Shown: in pieces, positions 12,970 through 25,259 of the stretch | How positions within the stretch are numbered: the stretch's first letter is position 1 | How the letters are laid out: each line of letters starts with the position of its first letter | Translations under genes and position numbers: made by a program | Assembly: GCA_017163975.1 (NCBI GenBank) | Contig: JAFFSR010000249.1 | Location: 8,394,001-8,458,000, forward strand | DNA length: 64,000 nucleotides | Direction: 5' to 3' | Source of the DNA: Anastatus disparis | Lineage: Eukaryota > Arthropoda > Insecta > Hymenoptera > Eupelmidae | Notes under the pieces: generated by a model | Databases searched by the model: none | The model's input: only the letters and a program-made list of their open reading frames with translations | Told to the model about the DNA's origin: nothing

Positions 12970-13115
12970 TTCACCCACTGGGGCTAGTCAATCATGAATC
13001 AGTTGTGCAAAGTTGCGCCCATTTGCTTGTCGAAATAAATTTGAACGCCAAGGAACGTAAGGTCAGATGAGATAGAAAGTCAGCGTACTGAACCACTTTA
13101 ACCGACTTGAAATTC
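12970..13115 (-). pseudogene. Diverged second fragment of the DDE transposase 3' end
   Basis: This stretch aligns in the same direction with about 11738-11990: it shares the phrases around CACTTAGGTCAGTCAACCACG, the GTGCGCC region and GAGGTCAG.TGAGATAGAA with scattered differences. It is therefore a partial second copy, too short and diverged to encode anything. Confidence 0.45.
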
Positions 13116-13281
13116 ATGTGGGTCAAAGTAATCATTATTAGCCAAATTAAGGCAAGCGGGGACCGCGAATAAAACTTATGAGCCTAGCTTAAATTTCAGC
13201 TCTAAAAGTGGCCTGGGTGCCAAATTACAGCTCTTTAAATTAAAAAAATACACTATTTTTTAACCTTTTTCATCCAATTTT

Positions 13282-13350
13282 CAAGTGTTCGCCAACAGCG
13301 AACACTTGCTTGGAGAACTTTCGTCTTTTCTTCTACTTTTTGAAGAAAAA
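13282..13350 (+). repeat. Direct repeat, copy 2, with 11-bp hairpin
   Basis: The unbroken copy begins with CAAGTGTTCGC, loop CAACA, then GCGAACACTTG (13282-13308): a perfect 11-bp stem. It continues as in 11036-11097. Confidence 0.6.
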
Positions 13351-13569
13351 TATTGCAATTACGTCAGAACCACTCAAATTCATTCACGGTGGTGTGCAAA
13401 TCACATAAAATAGCGTTTCGAGGCGTTATTTAATTAAACTCTAGACTGCAGATCTACTTTTTCAGTTTTTTTTAAACGGGTATTTTTTTAATCTTGAAAA
13501 AACCTTCAATTATCATCGTCCACCCCATTGTTTCTAAGTAATGCTAAGAGTAAGGTTTTGGAAAGCTCA

Positions 13570-15176
13570 AACTACAGCAGTCGAGACGAAAAGTGAACTT
13601 CATAGTGTTTTAAAAGCACCGATGAAGAGAAATACTTGAGAGGTGACGGCAAAGCACTTCCAGCCAGGCACAGTTTACGTAATTCAGACCATTTACTTTT
13701 GACTGTAAAAGCCGAGGAAAGTTTACCAGCGATATAGTCATTTTTTAACTTAAACACATCAAGTTAATCAATTAATTCAACTTGAGTACATTTTTTAATT
13801 TTTTTATTAAGAGAATTTGAAACCTCATTCCTAAGTGTCTTAAAACGAGCATAAGCATCAGCTGACCCAGTTCTCACAGCCAGTTTGTTACAATTGTTAC
13901 TATTTTTCATAAGTAACCTAACATCATGATTGACCTATGGTCTACGCTTACTGGTAATCTTTATTACCTTTTCAGGCGCAAACTTACCAAAAGCCTTAAC
14001 TATATTAGCCGAGAACATATCAACCTTGGCATCAATAGAATGAGCACTTAAAATCTGAGGTAACTGCAAAATATCAGCTGAACTAAAACTATAAAATACA
14101 TGCAAAATTAGATATCCAGTTTGAAGAAGAAGAACGAAAATAAGAAAAACTCGCAGGAGGACAAGAAGAAAGACTAGAACTCATAGCAACATTGAGTTCA
14201 TCAATGTTACAGTTAGCGAAGTTCCTTGTTACAAAAGATTTAGTAATCCTTTCAGGCCTAGAAAGTTTCAGTCTAAAATTAATCAGATCATGACCATCAA
14301 TAAAAGGGTCATCAGACTTCTCATATGACAATAATGAAGAACTATCGTTTATGACAAATAAGGCTAGCCAAGTATGAGATTCATGATCTGATGTAATAGC
14401 GTGATGATAGCATCTGGAGGGACTATAAATAGAGAGAAAGAGAATCAGAATAATATGACATTCTTATAAGTATAGGCATAATTTGAAAGCGCATCAAAAA
14501 AGATATCATATGAAGAGGCCTTAGGCCTAATGTAAACAATGAAACATAATAAAGAATTGACACCATCATTAACATCTAGCACAAGAAATTCCGGAGTGTT
14601 ATCAATAATGGGTCAGAGTGGTGCAGAATCCGAGTACTGAAACAACTACGAATATAAGACATCAATACCGTCACCTATTTTACCTTTTCTATCATTACGA
14701 AAAAACTCATAACCATCGATATTAATGACCGAACTGGAGTCCAGATCAGTTAGAAAAATCTCAGTGATTGCAAAGATATCATAATTATCTGATCTGCACT
14801 TCCATTCGACTTCATTAAAGTGAGTCTTAATCCGATTTACATTGGCATGAGCGATGGAGATAGAAGACAAAACATTGAACGACACAACCTGCGAGTCTTT
14901 AAAAACTCAATTATTTTTTTTTTCGTTTGGCACTAATGAAGCCAAGTCAGACTCAGAAGCAATCAAAACAGGCCTTGAATATTTAGTAGATCTCATGTAG
15001 ACCTTTAGATCAGTAACAAAAGGCCACTCATAATTTAACTCCCTTGAGGCAGTCTTCGCTTTAGTCAACAGAGAGTAGGTTTCTCTAAGCCATAAAGCTC
15101 TTACAAAAACTTTAGCAGGATTACCACATCTAAAAATGCGTTGACAAGGGAACTCTTTAAGCCTAGCTGGCGCCAC
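13570..15176 (-). pseudogene. Truncated non-LTR retrotransposon (ORF1 end, endonuclease, linker)
   Basis: Reading leftward, 15176-14907 is an open 89-codon frame resembling the C-terminal domain of jockey/CR1-type ORF1 proteins (KVFVRALWLRETY, KVYMRSTKYSRPVLI). Then 14885-14646 resembles the start of an APE-type endonuclease (AHANVNRIKTHFNEVEW, DIFAITEIFLTD, INIDGYEFFRNDR). More endonuclease follows near 14331-14089, and finally the endonuclease-RT linker (SKRRP, FKTLRNEV) down to about 13570. Stops and frameshifts interrupt every part. The reverse transcriptase is absent, so only the 5' half survives. Non-LTR elements normally lose their 5' end, so loss of the 3' half points to later deletion or insertion. 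Confidence 0.7.
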
Positions 15177-15340
15177 AGCAACACGATCACACAGAGATTT
15201 ATTGATTGATTGATAAAATTTTTATTATACAATATGTTGGACAAAATAATAAATAAAGAATAACAATAGAATTAGATTTTTAAAATTAATTATGTACACC
15301 AAATTTAACTGAATACGGGCTACGAGGTCATAAATATATG

Positions 15341-15371
15341 CGCACACACACACACACACACATACATACAC

Positions 15372-15443
<72 letters not shown>
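15341..15443. repeat. (CA)n then (TA)n microsatellite
   Basis: Alternating CA followed by TA, ending in ATGGGACATTTCA. The counterpart at 17940-18030 is shorter and has different CA interruptions, the main difference between the two duplicated units. Confidence 0.9.
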
Positions 15444-15445
<2 letters not shown>

Positions 15446-16271
15446 GACATTTCACACCAACTGAGACAGCAAAAAAATAAAAATCGCTGAAACTCTAAAA
15501 AATTATTCTTTTTGTTGCCTAAAATATGTAAAAAAAATTTCAAGGATCTAGATTAAAAGGATCAAGAGCTACAGGACCTTGAAATTTAAAATTTTTTCAA
15601 AACTTTTGGAAAAGTCCCAACTTTATCATTTTTTTCTGAAAATCCTGATGTTTTAGAGAAAAATCCATAAGAACACTTCTTGTTGTAAATGAAGAGCAGA
15701 GTTAGCATGATTGTTTACAGACCTAAATTTTGCAGTTTTCTGATTGGTTCTTATATGTATAACATGGTAAATGAAATTATTTATTGTTCATCTGTCAACA
15801 AATTGGCTTTCGAGGGCTTATTTTCTTTTATTTTTTATTAATTTTAAAATGAATTTTTATCTTATAAGTCCAATAAGGAGTTATGATAGTTTAAAATATA
15901 AATTTTCATGTATTATTTATTTTTCTTATTGAAAATAGCCTGTCGCATACTAAACATAAGCATCTGGTTTTAATACTCAAAAACTATTAAAATAAGTTTA
16001 AAAATCATATAGTAGAACGTTATTTATCAATCACAAGCTCAATTATTAATTAAACAACACTAATTGTTATTATTATAATTACAATTACTTTGAGTTATTG
16101 CAAGCTCAAATAATTATTTTTTAATAAAAATTTACTTATTTTGAAGAGTTGTTTCATCAATAAATAAGAATAATTAAATATTAACTATTTTACTCGGCTT
16201 AATTTTCTATAAACAGTATCTGTTAAATGGAAAATGATGATATAATTTTGGAACACACACTGTTAAAGAAA

Positions 16272-17045
16272 ATGATAGTGGCTTCCGTTACATCTAAATT
16301 CAGGATCTGTATCATCTTCTAAATAAGCTGTTATAATTGGAGTACTGATTTTTAGATTAGCATTAATAATTTCATTAATACGAGGTACACCTTGAGTAAT
16401 GTACATAGATGCTACACGAGCAAAATGGAAAATTTTCAAGGTTATTCAAGAACCAGGTTCTCCAATACTTTGTGCAGCTAAAGTACCAACTGCAGTGCCT
16501 TGTTTAATTTTTGCTTTCATATATTTATCCTCATTTGTATAAATAAATTCAACAAATTGTGACACAGTTAAACGTACAATATACCTATAAACTGGGGCAT
16601 CTGGTTTAATATGCTGTCTAATCCTAGCAATTATAATTGCAACTGTTTCTAAAAATTGAGCTTATTCTTGCTTTAATTCTTCACTTACACAAGAATATAC
16701 CTGTGACATCAAAAGTTCAGAGGTTACTTTTATAACACCAGGGCCATCTAATGGATTTTCAATTTTGTACGCTAATATCGATTTAATATCATCTAAAACT
16801 CTTTTATAATCAACAAAACAGTCTTTGCCTCCCATGTACGTTGGGTCCATAGAATCTACACCATAAAGAATTTGAACAATATGACCAACAAAAATATTAA
16901 TTGTCATATCATAATGTAAACAAAGATCTTCTGAACTTTTACCAATCTTCTTTGCATGTATCCAGTTTTAGCAATTTTCACACACAAAACAACCAGATTG
17001 ACAAGGCAATCGACCACTTTCCATTGTATGAATATACTTAGTACA
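16272..17045 (-). pseudogene. RNA polymerase III largest-subunit fragment, copy 1
   Basis: Reading leftward, KTGYMQRRLVK (near 16950-17000), IVQILYGVDSMDPTYM and GKDCFVDYKRVLDDIKS (16662-16907), and then KQGTAVGTLAAQSIGEPGS and [11 protein letters not shown] (about 16290-16510) match, in order, the conserved C-terminal half of RPC1/POLR3A. RPC1 is the catalytic subunit that makes tRNA and 5S rRNA. An in-frame stop ends the middle block, others follow IGEPGS, and there is a frameshift after QRRLVK. The blocks run together without introns, which suggests a retrocopy. It is a dead fragment, not a working gene. Confidence 0.75.
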
Positions 17046-17501
17046 CTTTATATAGCCATTGTTAAGTAATTCTTGTTTTGCTTCTAATCAACTGTGTCAA
17101 AAAAATGTCATTTGATTTCAGAATCAAGTAAAATTTTTCTTCTATATCTCTCTGTCCAATGTTTCCAGCAACTACAATTTTTTCAATAATATTTTTCATG
17201 AAATTGAGGAGTTTTCATTTGTGAACAGTAACGGTTGTCTCTTTTCATGTAAACAATATCCAGTACTTTTTTATCAAAATATTAATCATAACTTGCTGAT
17301 TTAATTTTTATATACTTTAGACTATTAGCAAGTAAAAACATAACCTTGGTAAAGCAACACGCATGAATTTTTAAGTAAAAAACTGAGTCAATTATTTACT
17401 AAATAACATTACTTCCTTGTGGGCCCGAATTGAAAGTCGATCCTCAACCAGGAAGAAGAAGACAAAACATTGAACGACACAACCTGCGAGTCTTTAAAAA
17501 C

Positions 17502-17771
17502 TCAATTATTTTTTTTTTCGTTTGGCACTAATGAAGCCAAGTCAGACTCAGAAGCAATCAAAACAGGCCTTGAATATTTAGTAGATCTCATGTAGACCTT
17601 TAGATCAGTAACAAAAGGCCACTCATAATTTAACTCCCTTGAGGCAGTCTTCGCTTTAGTCAACAGAGAGTAGGTTTCTCTAAGCCATAAAGCTCTTACA
17701 AAAACTTTAGCAGGATTACCACATCTAAAAATGCGTTGACAAGGGAACTCTTTAAGCCTAGCTGGCGCCAC
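17502..17771 (-). pseudogene. Duplicate of the non-LTR ORF1 C-terminal fragment
   Basis: The 89-codon frame is identical in protein sequence to 14907-15176. Here it is detached from any endonuclease, because the duplication breakpoint lies just beyond its 3' end. It is a passenger of the duplication. Confidence 0.75.
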
Positions 17772-17968
17772 AGCAACACGATCACACAGAGATTTATTGA
17801 TTGATTGATAAAATTTTTATTATACAATATGTTGGACAAAATAATAAATAAAGAATAACAATAGAATTAGATTTTTAAAATTAATTATGTACACCAAATT
17901 TAACTGAATACGGGCTACGAGGTCATAAATATATGCGCGCACACACGCACACATACACACACATACAA

Positions 17969-18030
<62 letters not shown>

Positions 18031-18859
18031 GGGACATTTCACACCAACTGAGACAGCAAAAAAATAAAAATCGCTGAAACTCTAAAAAATTATTCTTTTT
18101 GTTGCCTAAAATATGTAAAAAAAAATTTCAAGGATCTAGATTAAAAGGATCAAGAGCTACAGGACCTTGAAATTTAAAATTTTTTCAAAACTTTTGGAAA
18201 AGTCCCAACTTTATCATTTTTTTCTGAAAATCCTGATGTTTTAGAGAAAAATCCATAAGAACACTTCTTGTTGTAAATGAAGAGCAGAGTTAGCATGATT
18301 GTTTACAGACCTAAATTTTGCAGTTTTCTGATTGGTTCTTATATGTATAACATGGTAAATGAAATTATTTATTGTTCATCTGTCAACAAATTGGCTTTCG
18401 AGGGCTTATTTTCTTTTATTTTTTATTAATTTTAAAATGAATTTTTATCTTATAAGTCCAATAAGGAGTTATGATAGTTTAAAATATAAATTTTCATGTA
18501 TTATTTATTTTTCTTATTGAAAATAGCCTGTCGCATACTAAACATAAGCATCTGGTTTTAATACTCAAAAACTATTAAAATAAGTTTAAAAATCATATAG
18601 TAGAACGTTATTTATCAATCACAAGCTCAATTATTAATTAAACAACACTAATTGTTATTATTATAATTACAATTACTTTGAGTTATTGCAAGCTCAAATA
18701 ATTATTTTTTAATAAAAATTTACTTATTTTGAAGAGTTGTTTCATCAATAAATAAGAATAATTAAATATTAACTATTTTACTCGGCTTAATTTTCTATAA
18801 ACAGTATCTGTTAAATGGAAAATGATGATATAATTTTGGAACACACACTGTTAAAGAAA

Positions 18860-19633
18860 ATGATAGTGGCTTCCGTTACATCTAAATTCAGGATCTGTAT
18901 CATCTTCTAAATAAGCTGTTATAATTGGAGTACTGATTTTTAGATTAGCATTAATAATTTCATTAATACGAGGTACACCTTGAGTAATGTACATAGATGC
19001 TACACGAGCAAAATGGAAAATTTTCAAGGTTATTCAAGAACCAGGTTCTCCAATACTTTGTGCAGCTAAAGTACCAACTGCAGTGCCTTGTTTAATTTTT
19101 GCTTTCATATATTTATCCTCATTTGTATAAATAAATTCAACAAATTGTGACACAGTTAAACGTACAATATACCTATAAACTGGGGCATCTGGTTTAATAT
19201 GCTGTCTAATCCTAGCAATTATAATTGCAACTGTTTCTAAAAATTGAGCTTATTCTTGCTTTAATTCTTCACTTACACAAGAATATACCTGTGACATCAA
19301 AAGTTCAGAGGTTACTTTTATAACACCAGGGCCATCTAATGGATTTTCAATTTTGTACGCTAATATCGATTTAATATCATCTAAAACTCTTTTATAATCA
19401 ACAAAACAGTCTTTGCCTCCCATGTACGTTGGGTCCATAGAATCTACACCATAAAGAATTTGAACAATATGACCAACAAAAATATTAATTGTCATATCAT
19501 AATGTAAACAAAGATCTTCTGAACTTTTACCAATCTTCTTTGCATGTATCCAGTTTTAGCAATTTTCACACACAAAACAACCAGATTGACAAGGCAGTCG
19601 ACCACTTTCCATTGTATGAATATACTTAGTACA
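18860..19633 (-). pseudogene. RNA polymerase III largest-subunit fragment, copy 2
   Basis: Second copy of the RPC1 remnant, 2588 bp from the first. The 81-codon open block at 19250-19495 is identical in protein to 16662-16907, and the same stops and frameshift are present. The decay therefore predates the tandem duplication. Confidence 0.75.
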
Positions 19634-20283
19634 CTTTATATAGCCATTGTTAAGTAATTCTTGTTTTGCTTCTAATCAACTGTGTCAAAAAAATGTCATT
19701 TGATTTCAGAATCAAGTAAAATTTTTCTTCTATATCTCTCTGTCCAATGTTTCCAGCAACTACAATTTTTTCAATAATATTTTTCATGAAATTGAGGAGT
19801 TTTCATTTGTGAACAGTAACGGTTGTCTCTTTTCATGTAAACAATATCCAGTACTTTTTTATCAAAATATTAATCATAACTTGCTGATTTAATTTTTATA
19901 TACTTTAGACTATTAGCAAGTAAAAACATAACCTTGGTAAAGCAACACGCATGAATTTTTAAGTAAAAAACTGAGTCAATTATTTACTAAATAACATTAC
20001 TTCCTTGTGGGCCCGAATTGAAAGTCGATCCTCATACTCAATCGCAAACCTCATTCTGTCTTTGTCTATGTCATGATAAAACCTGATTTCATCCTTGTCT
20101 CTTGAGATTGTGATACTACTATAATTTCCAGTCATTGTCATGAACTATACGCGTAGAGTTTTTCTTCAACCAACGGTGATATCTACATATTTATTAAAAT
20201 AACGAATCATTTATTTGACACGCAAATAACAAGCATTTGTTTGGTATAATAATATATTGGATTACAAAGAATCATAAAATCTC

Positions 20284-20533
20284 TTAGAGCATATACTACT
20301 GGAGGCAGCTTTGAATGCATTGTGCTCGTGGTCAAGTTGAGAAAAAGAAAGGTATATTGAGGTTGACAGATATCTCTTTTTCTCCGGTACGTGATTGATT
20401 TGTTTTGTTCCCTACTTCTTCATCACATGACTCAGAGATATAGGTAGCTATCAACCTTAGTATATCTTTCTCTTTCACAACCCAACCACGCTCACGGTGC
20501 ATTCAGAGCTGCCTCCAGTAGTGTATGCTCTAA
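20284..20533. mobile_element. 250-bp MITE with long terminal inverted repeats
   Basis: TTAGAGCATATACTACTGGAGG at the left mirrors CCTCCAGTAGTGTATGCTCTAA at the right, with complementarity continuing through GCAGCT..GAATGCA..GTGCTCGTGG. The flanking ATTGGATT and AATCCAAT also face each other, so the true ends may lie slightly further out. No coding frame. Confidence 0.6.
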
Positions 20534-21807
20534 GGAAAATCCAATATCAAGTACATACATATATGTCCATAGATACTCTTAGTTGCTATTTTCATAGAGT
20601 ATGAACAGACTATATACTTTAGTTTTTTAAGCAGAAGACCACAATTGCTATTGAATAATTCTTCTTATTTATTTTGAAAATAGCGGATTTATATTAATAA
20701 ATTTGATTGCTATCTCCATAGAGTCTAGATACTCAAAAATCTTTGAACACAATAGTGAACAAGTCTGACAATGTATATTATATTAGCTCTGAAAGTGATA
20801 AAGACTACACGGAAAAACTTTTGCATATAAAATTAGCTCAAATGTATGTGAATTCAATTTTATTATTACTAAAATAATTTCAATATCCTTGTTGAAAAAA
20901 GATTAGACTCAAATGGAGATGATATTTTTCTCAGAAGAAATGAAATTGGGAACCAGTCTTATATGCGCTCGATACACTCTCAAGTATGTACGTTGATTAA
21001 GTTCGAAACGTAATAAATAGCTTTTATATCCAGAGTTGATCGGGTTTTAGCTTCAACTCGAACTGTAAAAGCTAAACAAAAAAACGGAAAATAGTTTGAC
21101 ATCGGACTTGCTATATCTTTAGTGACTGAATCGAGAATTAATTGAGAACTAAAAAAACTGAGAATATATAACAAATTTTGTATTTAATTTGTGCTTGAAA
21201 AAATTCGAAATTGATTTCGGTGCGTGTATAGTCCAAAACATTTTCATCGATGACTTATTTTCATCCTCAAGATTATTGATCTAAACATATCATCTATTTA
21301 GATTATAAAACATGTGCAAGTATGTACCCAACGTTAATTGGTTCTTTCCGAATCTTTTTTGAAATTCTCTAATAAAAACAAAGGAAATAACGGAATGGCC
21401 CAATAAAAGTTCAGGATTTCAAAATATTCGGAAAGAATCCATTAACGTTAGGTGTACGTGAACTATATTCGGAGCAAGTGAACCACCGTCATATTCAGAC
21501 TTGATTGGGTTTTAGCTTCAACTTGAAATGAAAAAGTTTAATTAAATAATTAAGCAACGTTCATCATCAAACTTGTTTAAAATTTTTAAAATCTATTAAA
21601 TAAAAAAAATTATTATTATTATTGTAGAATTACAATTTTTTAGAAAAACAAATCTAATTATAATAAACTATATATGACATCTAAAATTTAAAAATTATTA
21701 ATAACTAATTTTAATCTTAAAATCTAATTATTTTAAATAACCGGGGGGCAGATGAGCATGTATTATTTTACGCCAGTTTTTGCTAGAAACAGTTTTGGTC
21801 TATTGCG
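20534..21807. other. AT-rich non-coding stretch with one inverted repeat
   Basis: No gene. AACGTTAATTGGTTCTTTCCG (from 21330) faces its near-complement ending near 21450, a 130-bp hairpin-type repeat. A phrase like GGGTTTTAGCTTCAACT occurs twice in the same direction (near 21041 and 21508), which suggests a diverged direct duplication. Confidence 0.4.
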
Positions 21808-21809
21808 TA

Positions 21810-22183
21810 CCCTATTAAAAAAAATCAGGTGATAAATCACCTGATTTATCAGATGATTTATCATGCCAAAATATCATGTAACGATTTTGTTGGTCTTTAC
21901 ACATTTTAAACTATGCTTAGTCAATTTAGAACAATTTTTGAAAATTTTGGAAAATTTTGAACTTAGAAAATTTTTTAGATAATTTAGTCTCAGAAAAAAT
22001 TTTGACTAATTTCACAAAAAAATTTCTAAGTTCAAAAATTTCAAAATTTTTCAAAAATTGTTCTAAATTGACTAAGCATGGTTTAAAACGTGTAAAAACC
22101 AACAAAATCGATACATGATATTTTGGCATGATAAATCACCTGATAAATCAGGTAACTTGTCACCTGGTTTTTTTTCACCAGGG
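21810..22183. mobile_element. 374-bp MITE with hairpin ends, TA duplication
   Basis: The ends read CCCTATTAAAAAAAATCAGG and its counterpart, each flanked by TA (21808-21809 and 22184-22185). Each end carries a sub-terminal palindrome of the TCAGGTGAT/ATCACCTGA type. The interior arms (ATCATGCCAAAATATCATGT and complement) remain complementary toward the centre. No coding frame. The small hairpin at 8261-8305 has the same ends. Confidence 0.7.
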
Positions 22184-22273
22184 TAGCGTACGCGCCTTTC
22201 CTTTTGGGTGCGCGGGTCAGGACCACTTTTTTTGAAAATTTTTTCATTGTTTCAATATTTTTTATTCCTTTTT

Positions 22274-24047
22274 GCTTTCTCATAGAGAAAGCATTGTATC
22301 GATAAAAAAAAATTTTTTCTATTTTTTCATTAATTTGTACATATTTGAACTTGGTGAGTCGAAAAAAGTGGTTTCCAGAAAATGTCTGTATGTATGTGTG
22401 TGTGCGTGTGTGTGTGTGGATGTATGAATTCAGTTAGTAAACTGTATCTCGAGAACTACTCGATGGATTTGCTTCTAATTTTGCATGGAATTTAGTTTTG
22501 TGACTAACTTGCTGGGAAGCTATTGATAATTTGGTTCTTCCAGCGTAGTTTTCATTTTAAAGTTTTAAAAAAAAAAAAAAAATTCGATTTTTCGTTTTTT
22601 GGTTTTTTTTTGTTTACTACTCGATGAATTTGCTTCAAAATTTGCATGGAATTTATTTGTGATTGCCCGGATAAAATAAATTTTTAAAAACTGATTTTCT
22701 TAGCTCAGTTTTAATTTTAGAGCATTTTGAAATTTTTGAAAAAAATGTTTCTATTTATTAAGCCAATAAAATCTTAAAAACTACTCGATGGATTTACTTC
22801 AAATTTTCCATACAATTCAATTTTTTGATGAACTGGTGCGGAAGCTATTGGGAATTGATTTTCTTAGCGCAGTTTTCTTTTTAGAATCATTTTAAGAATT
22901 TTTAAAAAATTTCGATTTTTCATTTTTTTTGTATTTTACGTAAATTACTCGAAGAATTTGTTCGAAAATTTGTATGGAACTTTATTTCGACTGCCAAAAG
23001 TATTAAAAATTTTGTAAACTAATTTTCTTAGCGCACTTTTAATTTTAGAGCATTTTTTAAATTTTTTAAAAAATTTTTATTTTTAATTTTTTTCTATTTT
23101 ACGAAAACTATTCGATTGATTTGCTCCAAAATTCGTATGCAATTAATTCGCTACTATCTAAAGAAAACAAGCTTTGGAAAACTAATTTTCTCAGTGCAGT
23201 TTTAATTTTAGAGCACTTTGAAAATTTTCAAAAAAATTATTATTTTTCATTTATTTTCTTTTTTGCGTTAACCATACTATAAATTTTCTCTAAAATTTTC
23301 ATACGATTAATTCGCTATCGTCTGAAAAAAATAAGCTTTTGGAAACTAATTTTCTTAGCGTGGTTACAATTTTAAAGAATTTTAAAGATTTAAAAAAAAA
23401 TTTTGATTCTTCTTTTCTTTTTTTTTTTTATTCTACGTAAAGTACTCGATAGATTTGTTCTAAAAATTACAGGGAAATTATTTGCGACTGCCAAAAGAAG
23501 GGAAATTTTCAAAAATTGATTTTCATAGCGTAGTTTTAATTTTAGAGCATTTTTAAAATTTAAAAAAAAAAATTTTGAAAAGAAAATGTTATTTATTTAA
23601 CCAGTTAGATCTCGAAAATTACTCGATGGATTTGCTTCAAATTTTGTATACCATCTATGTTTTTGTATAACTAGACGGGAAGCTATTGAAAATTGGTATT
23701 CATAGAGTAGTTTTTTTTATAGAGCCATAAACATGAACTGTATTTATATATAAATATGATTGCATTTTATAATGATTAGAAATTTTGTTGTCATCATTCT
23801 TTTTATTACTACATTATATCATTTTTTCTATAGAACAAATTTTTTTGTATTACTTGATGATTTGAAATAAATTATAAATATTGAAAAAGCAAACAGCTAG
23901 CATATATGTTCAAATTTATATAGTACAATATGAGTAAATATTAATGTTAGACAATTTTTTAATATTGAAATCACATTTAAATAAATATAAAAAAATTAAT
24001 GAAACTCAAAGAACTCTATGAGAAAGCATTCCGCCAAAGCACTTGGC
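22274..24047. repeat. Satellite-like array of ~170-bp repeats between two hairpins
   Basis: From about 22430 to 23720 a degenerate unit recurs about eight times. Each unit includes a phrase like TACTCGATGGATTTGCTTC and, about 80 bases later, TTTTCTTAGCGCAGTTTTAA and TTTTAGAGCATTTT. The array starts after the hairpin GCTTTCTC-ATA-GAGAAAGC (22274-22292) and a GT-rich run. The right flank has GAGAAAGCATT again and the hairpin GCCAA-AGCAC-TTGGC (24033-24047). I see no coding function. Confidence 0.55.
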
Positions 24048-24344
24048 AGCGTTTTTATTTATACTTTTCATATTTTCTATTTTTTTAATAATATTTAAAT
24101 TAATTTTTATGAGTATATAATCTTTTTCTTAAATAAAAAGTTTTTTGAAATAAATTATTTTTTATACGTAGCAATTAAAAATAATTATAAATAAATAATA
24201 ATGATAATAATTTTATAATACTATAGTTTAATTTATTGATAATATATTATTTTATAAAATTTACATAATAAATAAATTAAATTATTCTATTAACTTATTC
24301 ATGTTATAATTTATTTTATGTTAATTTATATATATATACACATA

Positions 24345-25200
24345 CAGTACCGCTCAAAAGTTCGGACACATTTTTATTTAAACCAGTCGAACTTTAAAAG
24401 GTCATAGCTCCAAAACGGTTTGACCAATTGAAAAAATTAAAAGAGATTTTGAAAAAGCTCGATAAATACTATCGATTTATGTCCGATGTATTGCCATTTT
24501 AAATTAAAGAAGATAATATTTTAACGTATAGAAAAAATTTTTTTCTTTCGATTTTTTTTTAATTAATCATCTGTAACTTTTTGGAAAATTACTGGATCAA
24601 AAAAGTACGTAAAGCATTTGAAAAAAGAGCAAATTCCCTAAATGTTTAATTTTTAGCAGCTTCCTCCTACGCTTGGTATGTGCGGAGTTATAAACGTTAA
24701 AAAAATGAACGTGGACTTTTTCTATCAGGATTTGTTTAAGTAAGGTGTACAGCTAATTATACAAGTGCTTTTTCATTGGTTGATTTAGTTTATTTTCTTT
24801 ACCATTCTATTAATTTAACATTTTAGAAAATACAAACATTTTATACAGTTAACATAAATAATAGTTTCTACCGATTTATAACATTGTTTTTTAAATCAAC
24901 AATGTCGTAATTAAATTCTCTTCAAAAATTTTGATAATTAAATAAATTAATTTTTACATAATTTTTTCAGTTTAACACGTCAGAAACAATAAACAAATTT
25001 TGGACAAAGTAGATATCGTTATTTTACAATTTTTTTCAACAAATAATAATGTCATTATCATTCCTTGAAACATAAATTTAATCATACTTCAAAATATAAA
25101 GAAACACGATCACGCGAAGATGTCAAATGTTATGGTATAGTCAAGAGTATAAAAAAAACTGAAATTGGTCAGGAAATTTCTCGTGTGTTTGTATACATAA

Positions 25201-25259
<59 letters not shown>

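Larger units (their letters stand above)
14862..17446. repeat. Tandem duplication, unit 1
   Basis: This 2.59-kb unit is repeated almost base for base at 17457-20034, ten bases further on. It holds the ORF1 end of the non-LTR element, a (CA)n(TA)n run, a junction reading TATATGGGACATTTCACACC, AT-rich DNA and a dead RPC1 fragment. The length difference between units is in the microsatellite. Unit 1 joins the rest of the non-LTR element on its left, so it is probably the source copy. Confidence 0.9.
17457..20034. repeat. Tandem duplication, unit 2
   Basis: A second copy of 14862-17446, offset 2588-2595 bp. I see only isolated substitutions (for example A to G in the GCARTCGACC stretch near 19598) plus the microsatellite difference, so the duplication is recent. 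The right end stops at GTCGATCCTCA, after which the sequence is unique. Confidence 0.9.

Noticed and set aside
16272..19633. A working Pol III largest-subunit gene
   Set aside because: Only part of the C-terminal half is present, with shared in-frame stops and a frameshift in both copies.
22274..24047. Helitron
   Set aside because: A hairpin is present near the right end, but no CTRR terminus follows it, no TC start can be assigned, and no Rep/helicase sequence exists.
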